Shown here in pieces: positions 29,285-38,596 of a stretch of DNA of 64,000 nt. Source of the stretch: Tridacna crocea (taxonomy: Eukaryota > Mollusca > Bivalvia > Cardiida > Cardiidae). The stretch is from positions 16,129,290 to 16,193,289 of the forward strand of contig OX031061.1 in the NCBI GenBank assembly GCA_943736015.1. The letters are read 5' to 3'. The notes below the pieces were generated by a model. The model made no database searches. It was not told the DNA's origin and was given only the letters and a program-made list of their open reading frames with translations. Each line of letters begins with the position of its first letter. The stretch's first letter is position 1. A program made the translations under genes and the position numbers.

Positions 29285-29514
29285 TCACCTATTACCACAA
29301 AATTCCAACTTTTTATGGTCCTGAAAAAGAAGCCTTTTGAAAACATTATGGGAAAAGAAGAAAATGCTGCTAACCAGCATTTCCTACAATATTTTTTACC
29401 ATGTCAAAGTCCGAAAGTGTTATATTACCAAGATTGAATTTGCTATTATCTGTAGATGTTAGGGAATAAGGTCCAGTCTAAAAATTTGTCATTTCCTAGA
29501 AAATAATTTAACTC
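29285..29514 (-). mobile_element. Diverged type-1 PC-MITE
   Basis: ACCTATTACCACAAAATTCC, CTGAAAAAGAAGCCTTTTG and core GCTGCTAACCAGC. The second arm is shortened (CATTTCCTACAATATTTT). Confidence 0.65.
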
Positions 29515-29515
29515 T

Positions 29516-29651
29516 TTAACTCATCACCAAACAACAATATTTTAGGCTTAGCCAAATCTAAAGCATTAATTTGAAATTTGTTTTTTGAAGGGTAGAAAAC
29601 ATTGTGGGAAAAGGAGTCTCAAAATGCTCACAGTTTTTTTCTTCTCCCATG
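29516..29651 (+). mobile_element. PC-MITE fragment
   Basis: TTAACTCATCACCAAACAAC and GGGTAGAAAACATTGTGGG remain. The palindrome decays after GGAAAAGGAG. Confidence 0.55.
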
Positions 29652-29724
29652 GTTAGATGAATAGATTGTAGTAGTGTATCCGTACAGAACTGTATTAATT
29701 TTATTATCTGTTTTCCAATACTGT

Positions 29725-30148
29725 CAGGTCGACAAAATTGAAAGCATTTGCAGAAAACATAATTTGTAGCTTAACTCTTAACCAGACGACAAAAATTTTA
29801 GACTGGTCCAAATTGAAAGTGTAAGCAGAAGACAAAATAAAAGTGACTGAAAATTTGAAATTTGTTTTGGGAAGGGAAGAAAACATTATAGAGAAGGAGA
29901 AAAAGCTGGTTACCAGCATTTTCTTCTTTCCCATGATGTTTTCAAAGGGCTTCTTTCCCAGTGGTGAAAACCCAGATTGTTTGGCAAAGAGTAAGCGAGA
30001 GTTTTTTATCCTTGATGGGATAGAAAACGTTGTGGAAGTAGGAGAAAATGTTAGTGTCAGTACATTGTATTTTCTCCTTTCTCACAATGTTATCAAAAAG
30101 CTGCTTCTTCAGGGCCATCAAACCTCATAATTGTGATGTAAAGAGGTA
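29725..30148 (+). mobile_element. Type-1 PC-MITE split by another type-1 copy
   Basis: Outer left part 29725-29774 (CAAAATTGAAAGCATTTGCA...TTTGTAGCTTAA) and outer right part 29994-30148 (GATGGGATAGAAAACGTTG...GATGTAAAGAGG). The junction is the internal TTAA after GTAGC. Confidence 0.6.
29771..29993 (+). mobile_element. Nested type-1 PC-MITE
   Basis: TTAACTCTTAACCAGACGAC to GTTTGGCAAAGAGTAA. The core is imperfect (TATAGAGAAGGAGAAAAAGC). Confidence 0.7.
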
Positions 30149-30150
30149 GT

Positions 30151-30271
30151 CATTTACCACAAAATTTTACCTTTTTAATGATCATAAAGAAAAAGAAGTT
30201 TGGAAACTGGTTGTCTGCATTTTCTTCTTTTCCTGTAATGTTTTTCACCATATTAAAGTCAGAAACTGTAT
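30151..30271 (-). mobile_element. Degraded PC-MITE
   Basis: TTTACCACAAAATTTTACC, TGCATTTTCTTCTTTTCC, TGTAATGTTTTTCACC. Short and decayed. Confidence 0.45.
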
Positions 30272-30272
30272 T

Positions 30273-30486
30273 TTAACCCTTTCCCAAACAATCCCTGGTT
30301 TTTATGGGTCTAGAATAGTAGCCTTTTGAAAACATTGTGGGAAAAGGAGAAATTTTTTCCTCTTCCCACAATGTTTTCTACCCTATCATAGACAGAAATC
30401 ATCTTTTCAGCAAGAGTTGAATTGTCATCTGCAAATGCTTTCAGTTTGGTCTAGTCCACAATTTTGTCATTTGGGAAATAGTAAAG
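30273..30486 (-). mobile_element. Type-4 PC-MITE with shortened palindrome
   Basis: The left end is TTAACCCTTTCCCAAACAAT. The loop-proximal 10-12 bp of both arms are missing (GGAGAAATTTTTTCCTCTTC). The right end is eroded and followed by a small extra fragment to 30540. Confidence 0.75.
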
Positions 30487-30548
30487 CTGTATCTATTTTG
30501 GTCTTCTGCAAATGCTTTCAGTTTGGTTGAGTTTGTAATTTGGGCCAA

Positions 30549-30815
30549 GCCCCAGTGGCTCAGTCGGTAGCGTGCAGGACTTGAAAACGGGATACTGGGT
30601 TAGATACTTGGTTCATGACCCCAGTCTCAGCAAATTTCTGTCTGAGGTTTTATGGTAGTGTAACAGGAATCATTCCTTTCCCACCTCTGATCATTGTTCT
30701 GAAGATGATTTCATGGGAAGGCAGCCAGCGGCTTGGAAAGAATAATGTGCAGAGTAATGGGAAAAGAGATTCCAGGATGCACTGGCCACCGCTATATAAC
30801 TGAAATAATGTAAAA
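30549..30815 (+). mobile_element. tRNA-headed SINE-2, longest copy
   Basis: The head CAGTGGCTCAGTCGGTAGCG is a good A-box, and the B-box region is degenerate. The body includes GTAACAGGAATCATTCC, GGCAGCCAGCGGCTTGG, AAGAATAATGTGCAGAG and CACTGGCCACCGCTATATAA. Other copies lie at 16895, 22941, 25736 (-), 36866 (-) and 61070. Confidence 0.75.
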
Positions 30816-30822
30816 TACAGTG

Positions 30823-30966
30823 TTAACCCTTTACCCCCATAAGGCATTTCAATGGTATCTCTAATCGACCCTAAATAATAGCAAGGATGAAGCCATTTCT
30901 TATGTGTACATGACACCTTTTGATAGTATAGAAAACATTGTGGCAAAAGGTGAAATTGCTCGTCAT
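30823..30966 (-). mobile_element. Type-2 PC-MITE, broken at palindrome
   Basis: It is normal from TTAACCCTTTACCCCC to GTGAAATTGCTCGT, then unrelated sequence follows (CATCTGCATCATG). Only one arm is present. Confidence 0.75.
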
Positions 30967-31071
30967 CTGCATCATGTTGAAATTGTGTCTCTTTCAGATT
31001 AAATAAAAAACCATTTGGAATTGTTTGATTTATTGTATTAGACACTAATCTTGCTTTAACAGCTTGGATCA

Positions 31072-31222
31072 TATCACGGCAGTCACAACACCTATATAAT
31101 GTGTTGCCTGGCTTTCTCACACCTGTACCCACACAATATTCTTTCTAAGTCAATGACTACTTTTCTCACATGCTTCAGAGGTGAGAGGTGACAATTTGCA
31201 AGAAAGAAAGTCTGCTTGTACA
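31072..31222 (-). mobile_element. SINE-1 fragment
   Basis: The minus strand reads GAAGCATGTGAGAAAAGTAG, AAAGAATATTGTGTG, GAGAAAGCCAGGCAACAC, GCCGTGATATGAT, as in the SINE at 45217. Confidence 0.65.
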
Positions 31223-31227
31223 TGGTA

Positions 31228-31630
31228 CTGCATCTTTGCGAGCCAAGTTTACGATCACTACATGGATCTTACCTTGGCTGATTGAGCCCAATTTCGAGAT
31301 TCCTGTGATGCACCCTCTATTGGACGTTGGTTATTACATCCCTTTACATCATATTTCTAAAAGCCAGTGAAATATCATTATACAAACCACTTACGAATAC
31401 ACATGAAGTGATAAGCAGACATCCACATGGGTTTCAATGTTTACCCTCTATTCGAAAAGTAGTGAACTTGTTCTATTTTTATCAAAGATAAAATGCTACA
31501 AGCGATTTCATTCGTTGCAGTTAGAGCTGGCTGCTTCCAATGAAAAAGCGTATCAGAGGAATGTAAAATCAAGCTCAATCTGCCAAGGGTAGAGTAGCAT
31601 AGTGAATTGTCAGCCTTGGCTTGTGAAGAT
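31228..31630 (+). mobile_element. Family C MITE, full length
   Basis: Begins CATCTTTGCGAGCCAAG and ends CTTGGCTTGTGAAGATG. It lies 340 bp upstream of the first coding exon, so any upstream regulatory sequence would sit among repeats. Confidence 0.85.
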
Positions 31631-31667
31631 GATGGTACTCAACAAGTATTCACAAGGCCACGCTTAA

Positions 31668-31868
31668 TTAACCCTTTTCCAAACTATCTCCGGTTTTTAC
31701 AACCCTGAGATACAAGCCTTTTAAAAACATTGTTGGAAGAAGAGAAAATGCATTTTCTCCTTTTCCCGCAATGGTTTCTACCCTGCTCAATTTTTGAGTT
31801 TATTTTGTCGTCTGTGTGTGCTTTCAATTTGGACCAGTCTAAAATTTTGTCTTGTGGTAAAGGGTTAA
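31668..31868 (-). mobile_element. Type-1/4 PC-MITE, shortened core
   Basis: TTAA at both ends. The loop-proximal part of the palindrome is deleted (GAGAAAATGCATTTTCTCC), leaving a shorter perfect hairpin. Confidence 0.85.
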
Positions 31869-31979
31869 CACTTGAGCTAGCCAGCTGGGCTTGGAATGAT
31901 CTGTGAATACAGCCCACGATGCATAGATCTTAATTAAACTTAATTTTTATTCGCTCTTTTTCTTTACAGCAGGTTTAAG

Positions 31980-32121
31980 ATGGCCACTGAACAACAAACA
32001 GAGGAAGTGCAGTCATCACGGCCTCATCGGTCAGGGTTGCTACGGCAACCAGAAATAGAAGAAGTAGAGGAAGAAGATACTAGCCCTGGCTCTGATCAGT
32101 CTGACACTACTATAACTGCAG
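31980..32121 (+). CDS. R3HDM-like exon 1 (start codon, residues 1-47)
   Basis: Translation starts at ATG 31980, shortly after a TTTCTTTACAG acceptor, so at least one upstream non-coding exon is expected but not identified. The peptide begins MATEQQTEEVQSS and is rich in Glu, Ser and Asp (EIEEVEEEDTSPGSD). The donor CTGCAG|GTACTA leaves one base of codon 48. No in-frame ATG or similarity is needed further upstream because the acceptor is only a few bases away. The N-terminal part is weakly conserved in the family, so assignment rests on phase continuity with exon 2. A PC-MITE begins 12 bp after the donor. Confidence 0.72.
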
Positions 32122-32133
32122 GTACTATGTTAC

Positions 32134-33974
32134 TTAACTCTTTACCACACAGAGAAAATTTTAAACTGGTCCAAATAGAAAGCATTTGCAGACGACAAAA
32201 TAAAGATGACTGAAAATTTGAAATTAGGTCTGGGAAGGGTAGAAAATACTGTGGGAAAAGGAGAAAATGCTGGTTACCAGCATTTTCTCCTTTTCCCACA
32301 GTGTTTTTAGCTCACCTGAGCACAACGTGCTCAAGGGGAGCTTTTAGGATCACCCGGTGTCCGTCGTCCGTCGTCCGTCGTGCGTCAGTGCGTCGTGCGT
32401 CGTGCGTCGTCAACAATTCTTTAAACATCAACTCCTCCTAAACCGCTGGGCGGATTTGGACCAAACTTGGCTGGAATGTTCCTTGGGAGGTCCTCTTTAA
32501 AAATTGTTCACAGAATTTGATTCCGTCAAAAACTCTGGTTGCCATGGCAAGGAAATGGAATTTTTTAGCAAATTCTTTAAAAATCTTCTTCTCTGAAACC
32601 GCTGGCCAGATTTTAAAATAATTTCACACAGATGTTCCTTGGGTGACCCTTTTCAAAAATTGTTCGCGAAATTTTGATCTGTCAAGAAACATGGCTCTGG
32701 TGAATGGGGGCTTCTTGCACTATACAGAAATGATGAAATTCTTAAAAATTCTTCTTCTCTGAAACCGCTGGCCAGATTTTAAAATAATTTCACACAGATG
32801 TTCCTTAGGTGACCCTTTTCAAAAATTGTTCGTGAAATTTTGATCCGTCAAGAAACATGGCTCTGGTGAATGGGGGCTTCTTGCACTGTACAGAAATGAA
32901 GAAATTCTTAAAAATTCTTCTTCTCTGTAACCGCAGGTCAGATTTTAAAATAATTTCACAGAGATGTTCCTTGGATGACCCTTTTCATAAATTGTTCGCG
33001 AAATTTTGATCTGTCAAGAAACATGGCTCTGGTGAATGGGGGCTTCTTGCACTATACAGAAATGAAGAAATTCTTAAAAATTCTTCTTCTCAGAAACCGC
33101 TGGTTAGATTTTGAAATAATTTCACAGACTTGTTCCTTGGGTTACCCTTTTCAAAAACTGTTCGCGAAATTTTGATTGGTCAAGAAACATGGCTCTGGTG
33201 AATGGGGGCTACTTGCACTATATAGAAATGAAGAAATTCTTGAAAATTCTTCTTCTCTGAAATGGCTGGACAGATTTTGAAATAATTTCACAGAGATGTT
33301 CCTTGGGTGATCCTTTTCTAAAATTGTTCGCAAAATTTTGATTGGCCAAGAAACATGGCTCTAGTGAATGGGGGCTACTTGCACTATATGGAAATGAAGA
33401 AATTCTTGAAAATTCTTCTTCTCTGAAACCTGTGGTCAGATTTTAAAATAATTTGACAGAGATGTTCCTTGTGGGACCCTTTCCAAAAGCTGTACATATA
33501 ATTTTGATCCATCAAGAAACATGGTCTTGTGAATGGGGGCTACTTGCACTATATGGACATGATGAAATTCTTTAAAATTCTCTTTCTCTGAAACCCCTGG
33601 TCAGATTTTGAAATTATTTCAGAGAGATGTTCCTTGGGTGACCCTTTTCAAAACTTGTTTGTAAATTTTGATCCATCAAGAAACATGGCTCTCATGGATG
33701 GGGCCTACTTGCTCTTATACAGAAATGAAGAATTCTTAAAAATTCTTCTTTTTGAAACTGATGGTCAGATTTCGAAATGATTTTTACAGGTGACCTTTTG
33801 AAAATTGCTTGGCAAAATTATAAATTTGGTTCCAATGTTTCAATACCTAAAAAAAAAAATAGACTATGGTCATCTCAAAAATTCAGGTGAGCGATCCAGG
33901 GCCATCTTGGCCCTCTTGTTAAAAGGCTTCTTTCTCAGGGGTGTCAAAAGTAGGGATTGTGTGGTAATGGGTAA
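32134..33974 (+). mobile_element. Type-1 PC-MITE in intron 1, split by the 166-bp-tandem element
   Basis: 32134-32307 holds the left end and the whole palindrome to CACAGTGTTTT. 33920-33974 resumes with AAAAGGCTTCTTTCTCAGGG and GGTAATGGGTA. Confidence 0.8.
32308..33919 (+). mobile_element. 166-bp-tandem element (family H), eight units
   Basis: The head is AGCTCACCTGAGCACAACGT, GCTCAAGGGGAGC, then repeated TCCGTCGTCCGTCGTGCGTC. The CTCTGAAACCGCTGG landmark recurs at 32595, 32761, 32927, 33093, 33259, 33425, 33590 and 33754 (period 166). The tail is AGGTGAGCGATCCAGGGCC then CCCTCTTGTT. The first 12 bp (AGCTCACCTGAG) are roughly inverted in the tail (CAGGTGAGC). It is non-coding. Confidence 0.88.
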
Positions 33975-34056
33975 AAAAGTAGTCTAGTGTATCTTTTTTC
34001 CTGTGCTTGTTTACTGATTTAGTTTATAGCCAAAGGCTAGCCAGGGTACCAGTCCT

Positions 34057-34170
34057 TTAACCCTTTACTAGATGACAAAATTTTAGCCTTGTCCAAATGG
34101 AAAGCATTTGCAGATGACAATTTCATTGTGGCTCAAATTGTGTAATTTTTCTTTGTTAGAGTAGAAAACA
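34057..34170 (+). mobile_element. Type-1 PC-MITE left half
   Basis: It runs from TTAACCCTTTACTAGATGAC to GTAGAAAACA at the base of the palindrome, where a family H-type fragment begins. Confidence 0.75.
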
Positions 34171-34616
34171 GGAGGGCCCAAATTATAGCCTTGGGGTCAA
34201 GTTTGTCCCCACACCAGGGGTTACAAGTTTCACATGGGCTTTTGTGGTGAAAACTTTCTCAGTCATCTTGTTACTAACCATATGAAAGACCAGGGCTACT
34301 AAATTTAGCCCTGCCTCATGGGTTACATGTTTTACAGGGCCTTTTATTGAGAAACTTAGAAAATCTTCTTGTTTATAACCACACATTCTAGACCTATATT
34401 ATTTAGTATGGGGCTTTATCTTTTGGACCTCCATCAGGATTCATGTAATTAAAGCTTTGCAGTCAAAACTGGCTTTGCACGGGAGTCACAACTTGTTTGT
34501 ACAATTTTATAGAAAAAATTTTCTGTGTCCTCAAGTTTGAAACCAATTGGCCAAATATTGTAATGTTTGGCTTTTAGTCAGTGGAGCATTACAGGGCCAT
34601 CATGGCCCTCTTGTTA
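34171..34616 (+). mobile_element. Family H-type fragment
   Basis: Shares CCAAATTATAGCCTTGGGGT, GGTATGGGGCTTTATC-like and the end CATTACAGGGCCATCATGGC CCTCTTGTT with the copies at 38662 and 57022. It ends 19 bp before exon 2. Confidence 0.7.
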
Positions 34617-34635
34617 TTTTTATACAATATTTCAG

Positions 34636-34706
34636 GGACAGACACTCCGAGAGTGACGGGCGGGGAGTCACCAGAGTCAGGGTCTCCGGATGATCTCAAA
34701 CCAACC
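34636..34706 (+). CDS. R3HDM-like exon 2 (residues 48-71)
   Basis: Acceptor ATATTTCAG|GGACAG and donor CCAACC|GTAAGT. The exon-1 base G completes GGG (Gly48), then TDTPRVTGGESPESGSPDDLKPT. It is Ser/Pro/Asp-rich and ends in phase 0. A type-1 PC-MITE starts only 21 bp after the donor. Confidence 0.7.
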
Positions 34707-34726
34707 GTAAGTATTTTGGGTGTAAT

Positions 34727-34956
34727 TTAACCCTTTACCACACATTGCCGACTTTTAATGACCCCCGAAAAAGATGCCTTTTGAAAATATTGTGGGAAAA
34801 GGAGAAATTGCTGGTAACCAGCAATTTCTCCTTTTCCCACAATGTTTTCAAAAGCCTTCTTTTTCATGGCCAGCATTTTCTCCTTTTCCCAAATGTTTTC
34901 AAAAGTCTTCTTTTTCATGGCTTTTAAAACCAGGGGATGTTTGGGAAAAGAATAAA
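34727..34956. mobile_element. PC-MITE right-right isomer
   Basis: Both flanks are of the right-half type. On the left are CACATTGCCGACTTTTAATG and ACCCCCGAAAAAGATGCC. After the palindrome come CAAAAGCCTTCTTTTTCATGG, a second partial arm, and GGCTTTTAAAACCAGGGGAT. The first core has paired changes (GAAATTGCTGG / CCAGCAATTTC). Confidence 0.8.
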
Positions 34957-35200
34957 ACTAGCAGTGTCCTCCTAGCGAATATGACCCAGACAACTACAAT
35001 TTCAAGTTTGCTACTATCTACGGTGGTTCAGCAAAGTGGACAATGTTCATCAAAGATTAGCATTGCATTTTGTGCAGGCTGATCTTGATCTTCACTGTCT
35101 GCAAAGGCAACAATAAGGATGACATGCACTGTCAGGATTAACTTTTGCAATGCTTTTGGAACAACCTGTATATTATCTAATACCTGACAATCACCTTTTC

Positions 35201-35397
35201 TTCAACCCTGTACCACATGACAAAATTTTAGACCCATCCAAATTGGAAGCTTTTGCAATCGAGAATTTCAATATGGCTTAATTGATTTGACTTTTCTTTG
35301 ATAGTATAGAAACCTTTTGGTAGAAACATTGTGGAAAAAAGATAAATTGGTGATTGCCAGTGTTTCCTCTTTTTCCTACTATGGTATTAAAAAGGCT
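35201..35397 (+). mobile_element. Degraded type-1 PC-MITE truncated by family E
   Basis: TTCAACCCTGTACCACATGACA, an uninterrupted internal TATGGCTTAATTG site, a decayed core, then AAAAAGGC running straight into the family E terminus. Confidence 0.6.
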
Positions 35398-35949
35398 TTA
35401 AAGGTGGCCCTTCAGATATTGGGACGAAAATTTTACAAAAATACAAAAAAATCATCCTTATACTCCCAAAGCCTTATCATTTTCATTCATTAAACCCCAG
35501 TAGTCGAAAACCATCCGACAACTAGATAGATTAGAGATTTACTACAGCCCAGGTGGACACTGTAAGGAAACACGGTCTATTTTTACATGAGCAACTCGCT
35601 CATTTACATACCGGAAATATACAGACTATGCTTTAAACATAGCGTCCGAAGTTCTAGACATTATGGAAAATAATTACAAATTTGTTATGCTATGGAATTT
35701 ATAGTCCTTTGTCACGTGCGAGTCACTTAACATTCCTACAGTGCTTTTTTTGATTTTGGCGGGAAATCTGAAAATAGCTTAAGAGGCTACATAGCCTTTT
35801 AAGGGAATACCACCAAAAAGTTGGGGTTTTTTTTGTAATTTTATGAATCTTAATTACTGATGATTTGTATTGTTTTTTCATATAAATTTCATAGACATAT
35901 ATATTTTTTAATTTGGTGTGATGTGAAAATTCTAAATACCCACCTTTAA
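35398..35949. mobile_element. Family E MITE, long form
   Basis: TTTAAAGGTGGCCC at the left and ACCCACCTTTAA at the right. It is longer than the 4619 copy because it includes an internal segment with GGCGGGAAATCTGAAAATAG and AGGCTACATAGCCTTTTAAG. Confidence 0.8.
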
Positions 35950-36132
35950 CCGGAGAGCTGAACTTGCAATTTTGTGGAAAAGGCTTGATTGGATATCAGA
36001 GAGAAACATTGTATAAAATATTATCAGTCAGAATTCTTGTCAATTAAAAATGACAGTGAAGAAATAAGAGGGGAAAAATTCATTATACATAAATTAATAG
36101 GAACTTTGCCCTTTATATTTTACTATAAATTC

Positions 36133-36361
36133 TTAACCCTTTACTCCATAGATACTCATTTCTACGCATTGCTTGTAGGAGCCTTTGGAAAACAATGTGG
36201 CAACAGGTGAAATTGCTCGTGACGAGCAATTTCACCTTTTGCCACAATGTTTTCTACACTATCAAACGGTGTCAAATACACATAAGAAACAGCATCATCC
36301 TTGCTGTTATTTAGGGTCAATCAGATATACCATAAAAATGCCTTATGGGGTAAAGGGTTAA
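36133..36361 (+). mobile_element. Type-2 PC-MITE
   Basis: TTAA at both ends. The core GGTGAAATTGCTCG, TGA, CGAGCAATTTCACC is perfect in the inner half; the outer half has GTGGCAACAGG opposite CCTTTTGCCAC. Confidence 0.9.
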
Positions 36362-36471
36362 GAAGACAAAAAATCATTAATACAGTATAATCAACAGAAT
36401 TTCTTCTTTCCCGACTGACTTTAAAAAATGCATCACTTTATTCTTCAAATAGATTTCTCTGAACTCTTTAT

Positions 36472-36700
36472 CAACCCATTACCACACGAGAAAAATTTGG
36501 ACTGGTCCAAATTGAAAGCATTTGCAGACGACAAAATAAAGGTGACTGAAAAATTGAAATTTGTTCTGGGAAGGATAGAAAACACTGTGGGAAAAGGAGA
36601 AAATGCTGGTTACCAGCATTTTCTCCTTTTCCCACAGTATTTTCAAAAGGCTTCTTTCTTGGGGGCCGTCAAAAGTAGGGATTGTGTGGTAATGGGTTAA
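36472..36700 (+). mobile_element. Type-1 PC-MITE
   Basis: Left end TCAACCCATTACCACACGAG, right end TTAA. The arms are almost perfect (ACACTGTGGGAAAAGG / CCTTTTCCCACAGTAT). Confidence 0.88.
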
Positions 36701-36850
36701 ACAACAAAACTTTAAGACTGGTCCTAATTGTGAAAGCACTTGCAGATGAAAAATTAACGGAACTCCAAAATTGAAATCTGTTTCCAGGAGGGTAGAAAAC
36801 ACTGTGGGAAAAGAAGAAAATGCTGGTTGCCAGCATTTACTCCTTTTAAT
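36697..36850 (+). mobile_element. Type-1 PC-MITE left half
   Basis: TTAAACAACAAAACTTTAAG to the second palindrome arm (GGTTGCCAGCATTTACTCC), then lost at a SINE-2. Confidence 0.7.
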
Positions 36851-36865
36851 TTTAATGCCATTTTT

Positions 36866-37138
36866 AACATCATTTCAGTTATATCTCTGTGGCCGGTGCA
36901 CCTATCTATGCTTTCCATGGAATTGTTTTACTAGTATTCTGCACTATATTCTTTCCAAGCCTCTGGCTGCTTTCCCACATAAGCATTGTTGAAAAACAAT
37001 GGTTAGCAGGGAGAGAGGAATGAATCCTGCTGCAATGACCATTATTATGTTGTCAGAAATTGGCCAAGCAGGGAATCAAACAAGTGACCCACGATTCTCA
37101 AGTCCTGCACTCTGCTGAGTGAGCCACAGAGGCTGAGC
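36866..37138 (-). mobile_element. SINE-2
   Basis: Reverse complement of the 30549 copy, including the tRNA-like head on the right (CACTCTGCTGAGTGAGCCAC) and body CATCATTTCAGTTATATC at the left (3' end). Confidence 0.75.
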
Positions 37139-37238
37139 ATTGTAAATATAATGAAAGTCATACCATCAGGTAACCAGCACCTACAAGTCAATGAAAAATT
37201 GTTTTTGCATGAAGGCCTATAAAATGTTATATGGTACT

Positions 37239-37478
37239 TTAACCCATTACGACACAATGCCTACTTTTGACGACCCTGAGAAAGAATCCTATAGAAAACA
37301 TTGTGGGAAAAGGAGAAAATGCTGGTAACCAGCATTTTCTCCCTTTCCCACATTGTTTTCTACTCTGCTGGAAACAAATGTCAATTTTTGAGTTACTTTT
37401 ATTGTGTCTGCAAGTATTTTCGATTTGGACCAGTCTAATATTTTTTTGTTTGGTAAGTGGTTATTTGGTAAATGGTTA
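37239..37478 (-). mobile_element. Type-1 PC-MITE
   Basis: TTAACCCATTACGACACAAT at the left. The right end has a tandem duplication of the terminus (GGTAAGTGGTTATTTGGTAA, ATGGTTAA). The palindrome is perfect apart from two positions. Confidence 0.88.
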
Positions 37479-37662
37479 ACTGTTTTTATGTTGAACCAAA
37501 ATCCAATCTCATACAAAAGTGGACATACTAATGCTTTTTTGAAAGTGATACGTTTATAAAGTCCGTTTGTATATTTGTCAGAAATCCTTTTTTGGTGGCT
37601 ACTTGGACTTGGATATTAAGATGGTAAATGCAGGTAAAAGTTGATTTACACTACCTTTACAG

Positions 37663-37803
37663 ATATCGCCTAAGATCAAACAGCTAACCAGAAGTGAGGC
37701 TATCTGCGAGGGATGTGCCTCCCCACCTCTAGATCCGTTACCAAGCACGGCCAGCACGTGTAGCACGGACAGTAGTTCCAGTGGTATTGGTACAAAATCC
37801 ATG
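37663..37803 (+). CDS. R3HDM-like exon 3 (residues 72-118)
   Basis: Acceptor CTACCTTTACAG|ATATCG and donor AAATCCATG|GTAAGA, 141 bp, phase 0 at both ends. The peptide begins ISPKIKQLTRSEAICEGCAS and ends in a serine run (STDSSSSGIGTKSM). The 'LTRSEAICEG' stretch resembles the LVRSLAVCEE region that lies N-terminal to the R3H domain in vertebrate R3HDM proteins. That similarity supports both the identity and the splice model. Exons 2 and 4 lie about 3 kb away on either side with only repeats between. Confidence 0.8.
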
Positions 37804-37880
37804 GTAAGATTTTGCTTTTAAGTCTCCAATCATCTTTGCTAGCCAAGGATGATGATCACAAAAATGTTTTCTATCCTCCC

Positions 37881-38292
37881 CAGAGCTCCGGATAAGAGGG
37901 AGTGATGGTATTCTAATTCCATTAATTTTCTTTTAACCCTTTCCAGAACGACAAAGTTTGGACTCTTCCAAACTCATAGAGGTTGCAGACGACAATTTTA
38001 GATTATTAAAAAATGGCAGAAAGTTCTCAAAAAGGGTAGAAAACACTGTGGGAAAAGGAGAAATTGCTCGTTACGAGCAATTTCTCCTTTTCCCACAGTG
38101 TTTTCAAAAGACTTACTGCAGACACGTAAAAACCAGGGCTTGATTGGGAAAGGGTTAAACCCTATATTGTGGGTACTCATTTGAATCATCTTGATGAGAC
38201 GATTCTAATGAGTACCCACAACATAGGGTTTAAAGCAGAATTATTAGGAATTCAATTTTGAAATCAAAATCACTCCCTCTATCTGGAGCTCT
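37881..38292. mobile_element. 'Agagctcc' palindromic MITE (family D), interrupted
   Basis: Ends CAGAGCTCCGGATAAGAGGG and CTCCCTCTATCTGGAGCTCTG. A central palindrome (GTGGGTACTCATTTGAATC / GATTCTAATGAGTACCCAC) lies at about 38168-38222. A type-3 PC-MITE sits inside the left half. Confidence 0.8.
37933..38158 (+). mobile_element. Type-3 PC-MITE nested in family D
   Basis: TTAA at both ends. The core GGAGAAATTGCTCGTTACGA plus GCAATTTCTCC is perfect. It is the youngest of three nested insertions here. Confidence 0.88.
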
Positions 38293-38390
38293 GCTCCTTA
38301 AGGCGAGTTTTGATTTTAAATGTACCTTTAGTTTGTTGTCTGCAAAATCTTTTGATTTGAACAAGTCTAAAATTTTGTTGTTTTTGAGAG

Positions 38391-38585
38391 TTAACTCTTT
38401 CCCAAACAACATGATTGTAGACCGGCCCAAAATGAAAGTGTTTGCAGATGCCAAAACTAAAGTGACTCAAAAAATGAGACTTGTATTGGGTAGGGTGGAA
38501 AACATAGTGGGAAAGGGAGAAAATGATGGTTACCAGCATTTTCTCCTTTTCCCACAATGTTTTCTATTGGATTCTTTGTAAGGTT
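38391..38585 (+). mobile_element. Type-1 PC-MITE, right end lost
   Basis: TTAACTCTTTCCCAAACAAC at the left. Core GGGAAAGGGAGAAAATGATG has two mismatches to its partner. The right end stops after AATGTTTTCTATTGG. Confidence 0.75.
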
Positions 38586-38596
38586 TGTTCACTTTC

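Larger units (their letters stand above)
37860..38394 (-). mobile_element. Type-1 PC-MITE, host of a two-level nest
   Basis: AATGTTTTCTATCCTCCC at 37863-37880 and TTTAGTTTGTTGTCTGCAAA ... GAGAGTTAA at 38310-38394 belong to one minus-oriented copy. The 'agagctcc' palindrome was inserted next to the core. Confidence 0.65.

Noticed and set aside
30650..31132. A 160-codon minus-strand frame
   Set aside because: It runs through SINE-2, half a type-2 MITE and a SINE-1 fragment, so it is a chance concatenation of repeat sequence.
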